64,000 nucleotides of DNA from Parvularcula sp964219355 (GCA_964219355.1 CAXPOZ010000004.1:62001-126000); one strand, 5' to 3'; shown: positions 41,403 to 50,082, counted from the first letter of the stretch. Made by a program: numbers and translations. The notes: generated by a model not told the origin, from the sequence alone.

Positions 41403-43982
41403 TCAGAAAATGAAATCTGGTTCCATCTCGGGAATATCGAACGGGGCCGGAACATCATCCGGCATCGGGAAATCCACGATAGGATCAGCGAGGTGTGGGA
41501 TATCAAACCCATCTGGCCGTTCATCCAGAGGACGCAGTCGTTCTGGATCATCAAACACGAAATCAACCGTATCCGTACTGCCTGTAATCGACTGGAACGA
41601 ATAAACAGACCCGCCATTCGGGTTGAGCGAGATGACGTCCGACAGATCGACGAGCGCCTCGCCCGCCCCGAAAATGGTGATGCTCGCGCCCCCATTGATG
41701 AAGCTCAATTGAAGGTCATCCGCGTCGCCATCGCCATCGAAATCGCCACCGACAAAGGCAATTGCATCATCGAGCGCTGCGAGGATCGCATAGGCCGCCC
41801 CGGCGCCCAGCGCCTCACCGTCATAGGTCACCCGGAAGAGAAGCTGGTCGGGCTGATTGCCATCAAAAGCGGCAATAATATCCGCGCCAAAGTCAGCGGA
41901 GATCCCGGTGATCTGGCCGTTCTCGGTATGCACGGTGATATCGAAGAGGAAGCTGTCCGCCCCGCTCTGGCCTTCGAGCCAGTCATCGCCCTCGCCGCCA
42001 GCCAGCGTATCAGAGCCGGACCCGCCATAAAGAATGTCCGCACCCGCACCGCCCAGAAGGATGTCGTTGTCGGTGCCGCCATCAAGCGTATCATCCCCCT
42101 GACCGCCCGAAAGATGGTCCCAACCGGCATCCCCCATCAGCCAGTCAGCACCTCGCCCACCGTCAAGCGTGTCCGCGTGATCGCCGCCATGAAGCTCATC
42201 GCGATCATCCCAGCCAAAGAGGATATCCTTGCCCGCGCCACCATAGAGCGTGTCGTGGCCATGCCCGCCATCGAGCGTGTCCTGACCATTTCCGCCCTCA
42301 AGATAGTCCGCGCCGGCGCCGCCACTGATGGCATCGGCGCCTTCCTCGCCCTGCAGGATGTCATCGCCGCCGCTGCCTTCGAGCTTGTCGTCGCCTTCTC
42401 CGCCGCTCAGGACATCGTTGCCGCCCCCGCCATTGAGAAGGTCATCGCCGTTCTCACCATAGAGATCATCATCACCGGCGCCGCCCTGCAGCGTATCACG
42501 TCCCGTCCCGCCGAAGAGAAGGTCAGTTCCCTCGCCGCCATCGAGATAATCCGTATCCGCCCCACCGATCAGCGTGTCATCGCCAGCGCCACCGAAAAGG
42601 AAGTCACGGCCATCGGCCTCTTCATCCATATAGATGATGCCGATACCGCCGGGCCGGACATAAAACGGCAGAACAAGGCTGCCGCCATAGAGATAGTCAT
42701 TGCCGTCATCACCGAGCAGCGTGTCATGGCCGCTGCCGCCGCGCGCCGTGTCATCCCCTTCGCCGCCGCGGATGTAATCAAGCCCATCATCGCCCTGGAG
42801 AAGGTCGTTGCCTTCATCGCCATAGAGGCTGTCATCCCCGGCGCCGCCTTCAAGATCATCATCGTCGGCGCCGCCGGAAATCAGATCCTCGTCCTGGTTG
42901 CCGTTGAGGTCGTCTCGGCCAGCGCCCCCAAAGAGCGTGTCATTCCCCGCACTGCCGGAGAGTTTGTCGAGACCTTCCTCCCCATAAAGAATATCATCAC
43001 CCTTGTCGCCGAAGAGGTCATCATTCCCCTTGCCGCCGACCAGCGTGTCTTCCGCGTTCCCGCCCAGCAGGGTGTCCTTGCCGTCACCCCCGATCAGATA
43101 ATCTCGTCCCGCATCACCGCGCAGGAAGTCATCGCCCGCACCGCCGGAAAGATTATCCCGGTCAGCGCCCCCATGAAGCCGGTCGTTGCCCGCGCCGCCA
43201 CTCAGCGTGTCGTGTCCGTTTTGCCCCCAGAGGATGTCGCTGCCATTCCCGCCGATCACGACATCGTCCGCAGCTCCGCCGTCGATCGTGTCGTTGCCGT
43301 CTTCCCCAAGAAGATAATCTTCACCGCCGCCACCGGCGATACTGTCCGCCCCTGCGCCGCCACTAACATAGTCCGCCCCCAGACCAGCGCGTAAGGTATC
43401 GTTGCCTTCCTGCCCGTAGACCTGGTCATGCCCATCGCCAGCTTCGATCAGGTCATTGCCGCCCTCGCCAATGATGTTGTCATCAAGCGCAGTATCCCCG
43501 AACAGGATATCCGCACCATTCTCACCACGGATCGTATCGTCTCCGATGCCGCCAACCGCTGTGTCATCGCCGCTGCCGCCCAGCAGGCTGTCATCGCCAG
43601 TGAGACCAAGCAGGTAATCGGAGCCGCCGCGTCCATCGAAATAGTCATCGCCGAAGGCATTTTCGCCGAGGCCAGGGAAAAGCTCGGACGTGTCATCACC
43701 GAAGACGAGGCTGCCGCCGGGCGTGCCGACAATGATGGTGACAATGACTTCGCGGAGTGTGCCGCCATCGAGAAAAAAGAAGGTGAACTGGTCGATGCCT
43801 TCGAAGCCGGAGAGAGGCACATATTCGAAGGTTCCATCGGGATTGAGTGTCAGCTCGCCGCGCGATACATCCGTACCCAGAATAACGAATCCGGCAAGGG
43901 GGTAGTTTACGTCGCCGCTGACCGTTCCGTTACGATCCCCGGCATACCAGATCTGACCTGATGATGGGCTCTCCTCGGCCAT
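41403..43982 (-). CDS. Secreted RTX-type calcium-binding repeat protein
   Basis: 859 residues from ATG 43982 (the codon before is also ATG). Residues 1-90 include a cadherin/VCBS-like segment (GELTLNPDGTFEYVPLSGFEGIDQFTFF). From about 95 to 690 the protein is almost pure glycine/aspartate nonapeptide repeats of the form GGxGxDxLx, the calcium-binding parallel beta-roll. The C-terminal 170 residues are acidic (for example FDIPHLADPIVDFP) and end DFIF, consistent with a type I secretion signal. No enzymatic domain is visible, so a role as a surface or matrix protein is inferred. No type I secretion ABC genes lie nearby. The repeats are highly similar on the DNA level. Confidence 0.92.
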   Translation of the reverse strand: MAEESPSSGQIWYAGDRNGTVSGDVNYPLAGFVILGTDVSRGELTLNPDGTFEYVPLSGFEGIDQFTFFFLDGGTLREVIVTIIVGTPGGSLVFGDDTSELFPGLGENAFGDDYFDGRGGSDYLLGLTGDDSLLGGSGDDTAVGGIGDDTIRGENGADILFGDTALDDNIIGEGGNDLIEAGDGHDQVYGQEGNDTLRAGLGADYVSGGAGADSIAGGGGEDYLLGEDGNDTIDGGAADDVVIGGNGSDILWGQNGHDTLSGGAGNDRLHGGADRDNLSGGAGDDFLRGDAGRDYLIGGDGKDTLLGGNAEDTLVGGKGNDDLFGDKGDDILYGEEGLDKLSGSAGNDTLFGGAGRDDLNGNQDEDLISGGADDDDLEGGAGDDSLYGDEGNDLLQGDDGLDYIRGGEGDDTARGGSGHDTLLGDDGNDYLYGGSLVLPFYVRPGGIGIIYMDEEADGRDFLFGGAGDDTLIGGADTDYLDGGEGTDLLFGGTGRDTLQGGAGDDDLYGENGDDLLNGGGGNDVLSGGEGDDKLEGSGGDDILQGEEGADAISGGAGADYLEGGNGQDTLDGGHGHDTLYGGAGKDILFGWDDRDELHGGDHADTLDGGRGADWLMGDAGWDHLSGGQGDDTLDGGTDNDILLGGAGADILYGGSGSDTLAGGEGDDWLEGQSGADSFLFDITVHTENGQITGISADFGADIIAAFDGNQPDQLLFRVTYDGEALGAGAAYAILAALDDAIAFVGGDFDGDGDADDLQLSFINGGASITIFGAGEALVDLSDVISLNPNGGSVYSFQSITGSTDTVDFVFDDPERLRPLDERPDGFDIPHLADPIVDFPMPDDVPAPFDIPEMEPDFIF

Positions 43983-44061
43983 CAAAACCCCTGACGCGGC
44001 CTGCTTCTCTCTCGCGCGTTACATACACCATCGGCTAAGTCATTGGCAATGAAAGAGAAGT

Positions 44062-45540
44062 TTAATCGTCAGTTCTCGCCCCAATAACGTGCAGGGCGTT
44101 GGGTATTTTCTGCCATAGGCTGTCTGCGGTCAGTCCGGGGCCATATTGCAAGGCCGATTCGCCGTGAATCCAGGCGCCTGCCCCTGCAGCCATATGACTA
44201 TCGACCCCTTGTGCTAGCCAGCCGGCAATGATGCCGGAGAGCACATCGCCCGATCCCGCGGTGGCAAGATAAGGGCTTGAATGCGTGTTGATGACTGGCG
44301 TTTTGCCCGGTGCAGAAATGACGGTTGCCGCCCCCTTCAAAAGGACAGTCTGACCGGATTTACAGGCTGCTTCTTCTGCCCTTTCAAGCGGTGATCCGGA
44401 TACGTCAGGAAACAGTCTTTTGAACTCTCCTTCATGCGGCGTCAGGACTGATCCTTCCGGGCATCCCGCCAACCGCTCACCCCGCTTTGATAAAAGCGTG
44501 AACGCGTCCGCATCCAACAGGAGAGGCTTGCCCGCCGAAAGAACCGCCTCAAGCCATGCGGCAGCTTTTTCATCGGTCCCCAGCCCCGGACCAATGGCGA
44601 TGGCCGCAATCTTGTCACTTGCTGCAAGGTCAGCCAACTCACTTTCGTCCCGAACCGTCCGTAGCATGATCGCATCGATGCTGGCCGCGTAGATATCTGC
44701 CGCCTGCGGGGAGACCGCCAGCGTCACGGCACCTGCGCCGGTCACTGCCGCCGCCTTTGCCGTCAGCCTCGCCGCCCCGCCCTGATGACGAGGCCCGCCG
44801 ACAACCAGCAGACCGCCCCGCGTATATTTATGCGCCGCGGATGGCGGCAAAGGCAGGTGATCCCGCCACAGAAGAGGATGGTTCCAGAGGGCGTCCGCCT
44901 CGCCTTCGCGCAGCCCAAGACCGATATCGACGACATGTAGCTCGCCCGAGAAGTGACGTCCCTCGGCGAGAAGGTGACCCGGCTTTGCCGCGCCGAAGGT
45001 GACCGTGACATCTGCTTTCAGCGAATCCCCGAGCACTTCCCCTCTTGTCCCGCAGAGGCCGGAAGGAAGATCGACGGCCAGAACCGGCCCGGCGCTCTCT
45101 GCCGCCCGGCGCAAAACGTCCGCAAATTTCCCCTCGATCGGCCGGACCAGTCCCGCGCCGAAAAGCGCATCGACGATCAGGGGGGAGCCGGAAAAATCCG
45201 CCCTTTCGAGCGGCACCGGCGTCATGCCTGACGCTTCGCAGGCAAGCTTTGCGTCTCCCTTGAGCGCGCTAGCCGGCCAGTCGCTTACGATGGTCACGGG
45301 CCAGCCCGCCTCTTTCAGGAGGCGCGCGATCACCCAGCCATCCCCGCCATTATTGCCGGGACCGGCGAGGATCAGCACCGATCGCCGGGTCCAAACCCCG
45401 CGCAAAACGGTCACAACGGCCTGCCCGGCGCGCTCCATGAGCACTATCCCGGGCGTCCCGCCCGCAATAGTGCGCGCATCGATCTCAGCCATATGAGCAG
45501 GAAAAATGAGCTGCCGCCCGGATTTTGGAGCTGACTTCAT
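44062..45540 (-). CDS. nnrDE: Bifunctional NAD(P)HX epimerase/dehydratase
   Basis: 492 residues from ATG 45540. Longer readings run back through the divergent glnB gene and are rejected. The N-terminal NnrE half has MAEIDARTIAGGTPGIVLMERAG, LAGPGNNGGDGWVIARLL and VDLPSGL. The C-terminal ADP-dependent NnrD half has KYTRGGLLVVGGPRHQGGAARLTAKAA, AIGPGLGTD, LDADAF, LTPHEGEFKRLF, VLLKGAATVI and ATAGSGDVLSGIIAG. It repairs hydrated NADH/NADPH in the cytoplasm. It is divergent from glnB with about 75 bases between starts. Confidence 0.94.
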   Translation of the reverse strand: MKSAPKSGRQLIFPAHMAEIDARTIAGGTPGIVLMERAGQAVVTVLRGVWTRRSVLILAGPGNNGGDGWVIARLLKEAGWPVTIVSDWPASALKGDAKLACEASGMTPVPLERADFSGSPLIVDALFGAGLVRPIEGKFADVLRRAAESAGPVLAVDLPSGLCGTRGEVLGDSLKADVTVTFGAAKPGHLLAEGRHFSGELHVVDIGLGLREGEADALWNHPLLWRDHLPLPPSAAHKYTRGGLLVVGGPRHQGGAARLTAKAAAVTGAGAVTLAVSPQAADIYAASIDAIMLRTVRDESELADLAASDKIAAIAIGPGLGTDEKAAAWLEAVLSAGKPLLLDADAFTLLSKRGERLAGCPEGSVLTPHEGEFKRLFPDVSGSPLERAEEAACKSGQTVLLKGAATVISAPGKTPVINTHSSPYLATAGSGDVLSGIIAGWLAQGVDSHMAAGAGAWIHGESALQYGPGLTADSLWQKIPNALHVIGARTDD

Positions 45541-45615
45541 CATGAGTCTCAGCGCATTGCTTCGCCCGGCGGACATATCTAGACTGCGTCCAGTCCAAGC
45601 CCAAGGTATCCAAGC

Positions 45616-45954
45616 ATGAAAAAGGTCGAAGCCCTCATCAAACCCTTCAAACTCGATGATGTGAAGGAAGCGCTTCAGGGTCTGGGCCTGAAAGGCATGA
45701 CCGTGTCCGAAGCCCGCGGTTTCGGCCGTCAGAAGGGGCATACGGAGCTTTACCGTGGCGCAGAATATGTCGTTGATTTCCTGCCCAAGCTGAAAATCGA
45801 GATCGTCGTCGATGATAATCAGGTCGATGACGTCCTGCGGGCCATTACCGAAGCGGCGCAATCGGGCCGGATCGGGGACGGCAAGATCTTCGTGACGCCT
45901 GTCGAGCAGGTTGTCCGCATCCGCACCGGCGAGACGGGCTCCGCCGCCCTCTGA
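45616..45954 (+). CDS. glnB: Nitrogen regulatory protein PII
   Basis: 112 residues, the family length. The T-loop contains Tyr51 (ELYRGAEYVVDFLPK), the uridylylation site, preceded by GFGRQKGHTE. The ATP/2-oxoglutarate site region is RIGDGKIFV and the end is VVRIRTGETG. PII senses 2-oxoglutarate, ATP/ADP and nitrogen state and controls glutamine synthetase and GlnB-dependent regulators. In many alphaproteobacteria glnA follows. Here dprA follows instead, 13 bases after the stop. Confidence 0.96.
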   Translation: MKKVEALIKPFKLDDVKEALQGLGLKGMTVSEARGFGRQKGHTELYRGAEYVVDFLPKLKIEIVVDDNQVDDVLRAITEAAQSGRIGDGKIFVTPVEQVVRIRTGETGSAAL

Positions 45955-45967
45955 TGCCTACTCTCTC

Positions 45968-47074
45968 ATGAACGCTGCGCAGGAACGCTTTGCCGCGTTG
46001 CGGCTGGCGCGTTCTCGCGGCATCGGCCCTGTCACCTATCGCCAGCTGGTCCGAAAGTTCGGCTCAGCGGAAGCTGCAATTGCCGAACTCCCCCAATTCC
46101 TTGCCGCGAAAAAGGCGCAAGGCCGGATCACGATTGCGCCTGAAGCCGAGATCGAGGCGGAGCTGTCCGCCATTGACCGCAAAGGGGCCACGCTTCTGGT
46201 TCAGGGGGATGAAGCCTATCCTGAGCTTCTGGCAGCCATTGCCGATCCGCCGCCGGTTCTGACCGTTATCGGGGACACAGCTCTTCTGGGCCGGGCGGGT
46301 GTTGCGATCGTCGGGGCCCGGAATGCTTCTGCTGCGGGCCGCCGCATGGCCGCCGATCTGGCTGGCGATCTGGGCGATTTCGGCTGGGTCATCACCTCAG
46401 GGCTTGCCCGCGGTATCGATGGCGCAGCTCACGAGGCATCCCTCAGCACAGGGACGATTGCTGTTCTCGCAGGCGGGGTCGATAGCATCTATCCGCCAGA
46501 ACATGCCGAGCTTTATCATGCCATCGTCGCACAGGGCGCGGTCGTCTCCGAAATGCGGATGGGACAGACCGCCACCGCGCGTGACTTCCCCAAGCGCAAT
46601 CGCATTGTCTCCGGGCTAACGCGCGGGGTCGTAGTTGTCGAAGCCGCCGAACGTTCCGGCACGCTCATCACCGCCCGCCTGTCACTGGAGCAAGGCCGAG
46701 ATGTTTGCGCTGTGCCCGGCTCGCCGCTTGATCCGCGCTCAGCGGGCACGAACCGTCTTATCCGTCAGGGGGCGGTTCTTGTGAGGCACGCCGATGATGT
46801 GATGACGGCCCTCGGCGATATGGAAAAAGCGCCGCCTGCGCCTTTCTTCCAGTTCGAGGAGGACGACCCGGCTCCCCTCCCCGAGGAAGCGCAATCGCGC
46901 CTGAAGGACGAGATCATCTCCCTCCTCAGCTTAACGCCGATCCATCGGGACGAATTGTTGCGGCTGTCCTCAGCCAGTCCTGCTCAGCTGGCGGACATAT
47001 TGCTGGATCTGGTGCTCTCAGGTACCGCCGATGAAGGCTCTGGCGGCATGTTCACGCTGTCGGCTTCCGCCTGA
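45968..47074 (+). CDS. dprA: DNA-processing protein DprA/Smf
   Basis: 368 residues from ATG 45968. Order: N-terminal helical SAM-like region (LARSRGIGPVTYRQLVRKFG), central Rossmann fold (VAIVGARNASAAGRRMAADLA, TSGLARGIDGAAHEASL, VLAGGVDSIYPPEHAEL, FPKRNRIVSGLTRGVVVVEAAERSGTLITARLSLEQGRDVCAVPG) and a C-terminal winged helix (about 300-368). DprA protects incoming single-stranded DNA and loads RecA in natural transformation, and is also conserved in non-competent bacteria. It follows glnB closely. Its last 91 bases overlap the convergent alpha/beta-hydrolase gene. Confidence 0.94.
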   Translation: MNAAQERFAALRLARSRGIGPVTYRQLVRKFGSAEAAIAELPQFLAAKKAQGRITIAPEAEIEAELSAIDRKGATLLVQGDEAYPELLAAIADPPPVLTVIGDTALLGRAGVAIVGARNASAAGRRMAADLAGDLGDFGWVITSGLARGIDGAAHEASLSTGTIAVLAGGVDSIYPPEHAELYHAIVAQGAVVSEMRMGQTATARDFPKRNRIVSGLTRGVVVVEAAERSGTLITARLSLEQGRDVCAVPGSPLDPRSAGTNRLIRQGAVLVRHADDVMTALGDMEKAPPAPFFQFEEDDPAPLPEEAQSRLKDEIISLLSLTPIHRDELLRLSSASPAQLADILLDLVLSGTADEGSGGMFTLSASA

Positions 47075-48006
47075 CGCGCTGCCATAAAATCGTCGAACGC
47101 GGCCCAGAACTGCTCTCTATACTCATCTTTTTCCATCAAAAGCTCGTGGCGTGCGCCCGGTACGGTCACCAGCTTGATGAAGGGATATCGTTCCGCCAGC
47201 TCATGGTGGTGGGTCGGATCGACCGTCTCGTCCCAATCGGCCGAGACGAGCAGAACAGGCGCCTTGATCCCTGACAGCGCACCCGGCGCATCAATGCGCA
47301 AATGCGCCGCCATGGCTGCATTGACCCAAGCATAGCGCGGATGCCCGGCCATGGAGTCAGGCTCTTTCAGCTGCAGCTTCTTGAAGCGGTCATGGCGGAT
47401 CGGATCTTGCGTTAGCTTGTTGGTCGGAAAATACATGGACTGCTCGGGCGCGACCGAAATCGGCCGCCGGGCTTGCCGGAAAAACAAAGCTGTCCGCGCC
47501 ATAGTCCGTACAATGAACCTCTTCACCCCACTCGGATAGAGCCGGGTGAAAGGGGCACTGAGCACCACGCCATCGACCGGGCGATCGCCCGTTGCGAGCC
47601 ATTCAAGTGTGATCGTGCCGCCCATGGAGTGCGCCAGCAGGTAATGCGGCGCCGGGAAGTTCGAGACGAAATCAGCGAAGACTTCATCCATATCTCGAAC
47701 GAATTTGCGGAAGTCATCGATCAGTGCACGATCATCATTTAGCGCCACGCGGTGGGAATATCCCTGTCCGCGCGGATCGCAGATCATCACATTATACTGC
47801 TTGTCCCGCAGCTCTGTTGCGACCTCGGCATATTTCTCGATGAACTCCGCCCAGCCGGGCACGACGAGAAAAGATCCCTTTGCGTGGTCCAATTTCGGCA
47901 GGGTCGCGATGCGTAGCCGCGCGCCGTCCGCTGCCTCGATGAAATGCGCGGACATTCCTTCCGGCAACGGATTTTCGGGGATTTCAATGAGATGTGCGTC
48001 AGACAT
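46984..48006 (-). CDS. Alpha/beta hydrolase, monoglyceride lipase/lysophospholipase type
   Basis: 340 residues. PldB/monoacylglycerol-lipase pattern: GSFLVVPGWAEFIEKY (oxyanion region), DPRGQGYS, the nucleophile Ser in LLAHSMGGTI, the acid Asp in LVSADWDETVDP and the His in PGARHELLME. A low-complexity C-terminal tail of about 35 residues (from about AEADSVNM) is the part that overlaps dprA on the opposite strand. Acts on lipid or other ester substrates, unresolved. The start overlaps the SCP2-like gene by eight bases. Confidence 0.85.
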   Translation of the reverse strand: MSDAHLIEIPENPLPEGMSAHFIEAADGARLRIATLPKLDHAKGSFLVVPGWAEFIEKYAEVATELRDKQYNVMICDPRGQGYSHRVALNDDRALIDDFRKFVRDMDEVFADFVSNFPAPHYLLAHSMGGTITLEWLATGDRPVDGVVLSAPFTRLYPSGVKRFIVRTMARTALFFRQARRPISVAPEQSMYFPTNKLTQDPIRHDRFKKLQLKEPDSMAGHPRYAWVNAAMAAHLRIDAPGALSGIKAPVLLVSADWDETVDPTHHHELAERYPFIKLVTVPGARHELLMEKDEYREQFWAAFDDFMAARQAEADSVNMPPEPSSAVPESTRSSNMSAS

Positions 48007-48310
48007 TTGCTGTCTCCAGGCGTGCCATCACCCCCATATCGCCGCTGATTTTCAATCGGCCGGTAATGAAACTGTTCTGCAGGCGATGACCGCCCTCTGC
48101 AAAGAGCTGGCTGAGATCAGGATAATCAATCCGCCAGAGGCAGAACCGCGTTGCCACCGCTTCGGGCGACTCCGCGCTCACCTTTGGCGGCGCAGTCCTG
48201 CCATCCACCCAGAAGGCATAATCCGCATCGAGAACTTCGATACGAATCACACCATCAAAGGTTTGCGGGAAGAATTTTCCCGCGGCGGACAGCAATTCTT
48301 GATCGACCAA
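47999..48310 (-). CDS. SCP2 sterol-transfer-like small protein
   Basis: 103 residues. It resembles the lone SCP2 fold: KFFPQTFDGVIRIEVLDADYAFWVDG, then ATRFCLWRIDYPDLSQLF and the typical NSFITGRLKISGDMGVMARLE. Such proteins bind lipids or fatty acyl ligands in a hydrophobic tunnel. The only in-frame start near the upstream stop is a TTG at 48310, one base after the methyltransferase stop, and no ATG is available. Tight spacing on both sides places it in a three-gene unit. Confidence 0.75.
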   Translation of the reverse strand: MVDQELLSAAGKFFPQTFDGVIRIEVLDADYAFWVDGRTAPPKVSAESPEAVATRFCLWRIDYPDLSQLFAEGGHRLQNSFITGRLKISGDMGVMARLETANV

Positions 48311-48311
48311 C

Positions 48312-49241
48312 TTACTCAGCCGGTTTCACAAAGCGAAGGGTCATGCGGTCGCTCTCGCCAATGGCAAGATATTTCTCCGCATCAAAACCTTCAGGCGCCT
48401 CTTCGCCCTCACGCGGCGTGCGGCTGACTGGCGGTAGGGTCCAGACCCCATAGGGGTGGTCAGCCGTGTCCATCTCATTCGCGTTGATTTCGGATTCTGC
48501 ATCGAGCACGAAGCCAGCGGCTTCGGCCAGGGCAATGACGGTCGATTGCTTCATGTACCCGGATCTTTTCTGAAGCTCCGTGTCCATTTCCTCGGGCAGG
48601 CGGTGGTCAACAACCCCCAGCACACCACCGGGCTTCAGCGCCGCATAAAAGCTCCCAAAAGCTTGATCCGCATACCCGCGCATTTCCCAGTTGTGAACAT
48701 TGCGGAAGGTCAAGACCATATCAGCCGCGCCCGGCTCGGCCTTGATCCCCTCGCCATCGACAAACGGGATAAGATGCGCATCGCCAAAATCACCAGTCAT
48801 GTATTTGGCCTTGAAAGCCTCAGCACGCTGCGCGGCGCGCTCACCTGTCGAGGCTTCGAAATCCGCCCCGATATAGGTGCCGCCGCCAAGGCCCACATAA
48901 GGGGCGATCACATCCTGATACCAGCCGCCACCGGGCGTCACCTCGATGACTGTCATCGTCGGCTCAAGCCCGAAGAATTCCAGTGTCTCCGCCGGATGAC
49001 GATACTGATCGCGCGCTGCTGCATCCGCACGCGCCGGATCGGCCAGCACGGAGGCCAGCGTCACCATGCCGTCATCGTTCATCTCTTCGCTCATGGCTTC
49101 AGCACCGTCTTCAGAAGGTGCCATCCCATCTTCCATTTCGGTGGCGGACGTTTCGGCAGGCGTCTCCGCTTCGGCCTCTTCACCGCCGCAGCCGGCAAGA
49201 GCGAGGGCAAGGACGGATACGGTCACAAATTGAAGGCGCAT
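48312..49241 (-). CDS. Lipoprotein with class I SAM-methyltransferase domain
   Basis: 309 residues from ATG 49241, giving signal MRLQFVTVSVLALALAGCGG with a lipobox. Earlier in-frame starts add a non-secretory segment. A low-complexity Glu/Ala/Met-rich linker (about 20-65) leads to a methyltransferase fold: VIEVTPGGGWYQDVIAPYV (motif I), YIGADF, DMVLTFRNVHNW and LKPGGVLGVVDHR. This matches the predicted methyltransferases of COG4798, many of which carry export signals. A SAM-dependent enzyme outside the cytoplasm is puzzling because SAM is not known there, so the fold may have another ligand. Confidence 0.85.
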   Translation of the reverse strand: MRLQFVTVSVLALALAGCGGEEAEAETPAETSATEMEDGMAPSEDGAEAMSEEMNDDGMVTLASVLADPARADAAARDQYRHPAETLEFFGLEPTMTVIEVTPGGGWYQDVIAPYVGLGGGTYIGADFEASTGERAAQRAEAFKAKYMTGDFGDAHLIPFVDGEGIKAEPGAADMVLTFRNVHNWEMRGYADQAFGSFYAALKPGGVLGVVDHRLPEEMDTELQKRSGYMKQSTVIALAEAAGFVLDAESEINANEMDTADHPYGVWTLPPVSRTPREGEEAPEGFDAEKYLAIGESDRMTLRFVKPAE

Positions 49242-49341
49242 GAAGGGTCTCCCTGATTCTATACTGCCAGGCCTCTTAACCCTGTCTGAAGGCGAGTACC
49301 AATCCCTTCCCCCGTCGAGTTCATTTTTGAGCGTCCGACCT

Positions 49342-49370
49342 CTTGCAAGGCCGGTTTTCAGTTCCAAAAT
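49342..49370 (+). promoter_or_regulatory. Possible heat-shock (RpoH-type) promoter before hsp20
   Basis: CTTG (49342-49345), then 18 bases, then CCAAAAT (49364-49370) resembles alphaproteobacterial sigma-32 promoters. Its placement gives a leader of about 105 bases ending in the ROSE-like hairpin. Box quality is only moderate. Confidence 0.4.
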
Positions 49371-49400
49371 AGTTCTCTGTCGGCGGCAAATGCGCCGGCG

Positions 49401-49482
49401 CGTCAGGGTTTGTCTTCCTCGCCATTATGGGAGGGTCAGGGCGGCCAGGGCGCTGACGTTATTGCTCATCAAGGAGAATGAC
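49401..49482 (+). promoter_or_regulatory. ROSE-like RNA thermometer in the hsp20 leader
   Basis: TTGCT (49462-49466) lies opposite AGGAG (49472-49476) across the five-base loop CATCA. This is the ROSE core, in which the anti-Shine-Dalgarno UUGCU pairs with the ribosome-binding site through a G-G mismatch. GTTA (49458-49461) can pair with TGAC (49479-49482), extending the stem. CGTCAG (49401-49406) and CTGACG (49453-49458) can close an upstream stem. Heat melting would free the site. No folding was computed. Confidence 0.65.
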
Positions 49483-49950
49483 ATGCGTAGCTATGATCTC
49501 ACCCCGTATCTGCGGTCCACTGTGGGTTTTGACCGCCTTTTCAATGACCTCGTCGATAATGCGACCAAACTCGAGACGGGCGGCTATCCGCCCTACAATA
49601 TCGAGCGCACGGACGAGAACCATTACGAAATCACCATTGCCGTTGCCGGCTTCTCCGAGGACGACCTCGAGCTGGAAGTCATCGACCGTGACCTGCGCGT
49701 GACTGGCCGCCGTCCGACCGAAGGCGACGAAACCCGTGAATTCCTGCATCAGGGTATAGCCGGCCGGAACTTCGACCGCCGCTTCCGCCTCGCCGAACAT
49801 GTGCATGTTGCTGGCGCTGAGCTGAAAAACGGCCTTCTGACCATCTCGCTTGAGCGCGAGATCCCGGAAGCCAAAAAACCACGGAAAATCGAGATCGGCG
49901 CCAAATCCGAAGGCCCGAAAGTGCTGAAAGCCTCGAACGCGGCCTAAGCC
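49483..49950 (+). CDS. Small heat-shock protein Hsp20 (IbpA-like)
   Basis: 155 residues from ATG 49483 (AAGGAG upstream). N-terminal arm YDLTPYLRSTVGFDRLFNDLVD, then an alpha-crystallin domain (about 35-130: PPYNIERTDENHYEITIAVAGF, LELEVIDRDLRVTGRR, HQGIAGRNFDRRFRLAEHVHV, LKNGLLTISLEREIPE) and a short tail with KPRKIEI, an IxI-type motif used in oligomer assembly. It holds unfolded proteins in the cytoplasm during heat stress. Controlled in all likelihood by the ROSE-like leader. A strong terminator follows. Confidence 0.93.
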
Positions 49951-49977
49951 TTCTCTTTTCCTCCCCATTTCTGCCTT

Positions 49978-50006
49978 GGCGCCCGGTTCACCCGGGCGCC
50001 TTTTTT
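49978..50006 (+). terminator. Intrinsic terminator after hsp20
   Basis: GGCGCCCGG-TTCA-C-CCGGGCGCC forms a 9-base GC stem followed by TTTTTT. Confidence 0.88.
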
Positions 50007-50082
50007 CGTTTCGTGCGTCCCCCGTGTCCCTTCTCAATTTCTGTGCTAAAGAGAGAGGCCCGGGAATGGTGAGGAGGCATGC

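Noticed and set aside
41493..43394. Long open frame (633 codons) opposite the RTX gene
   Set aside because: It is an artefact of the GGxGxDxLx codon pattern read backwards: Ile/Val/Ala-rich low-complexity protein with no recognisable domain, inside a well-supported RTX gene.
45540..45861. N-terminal extension of the NAD(P)HX repair protein through glnB
   Set aside because: It would overlap the start of glnB on the opposite strand, and the NnrE fold begins after the ATG at 45540.
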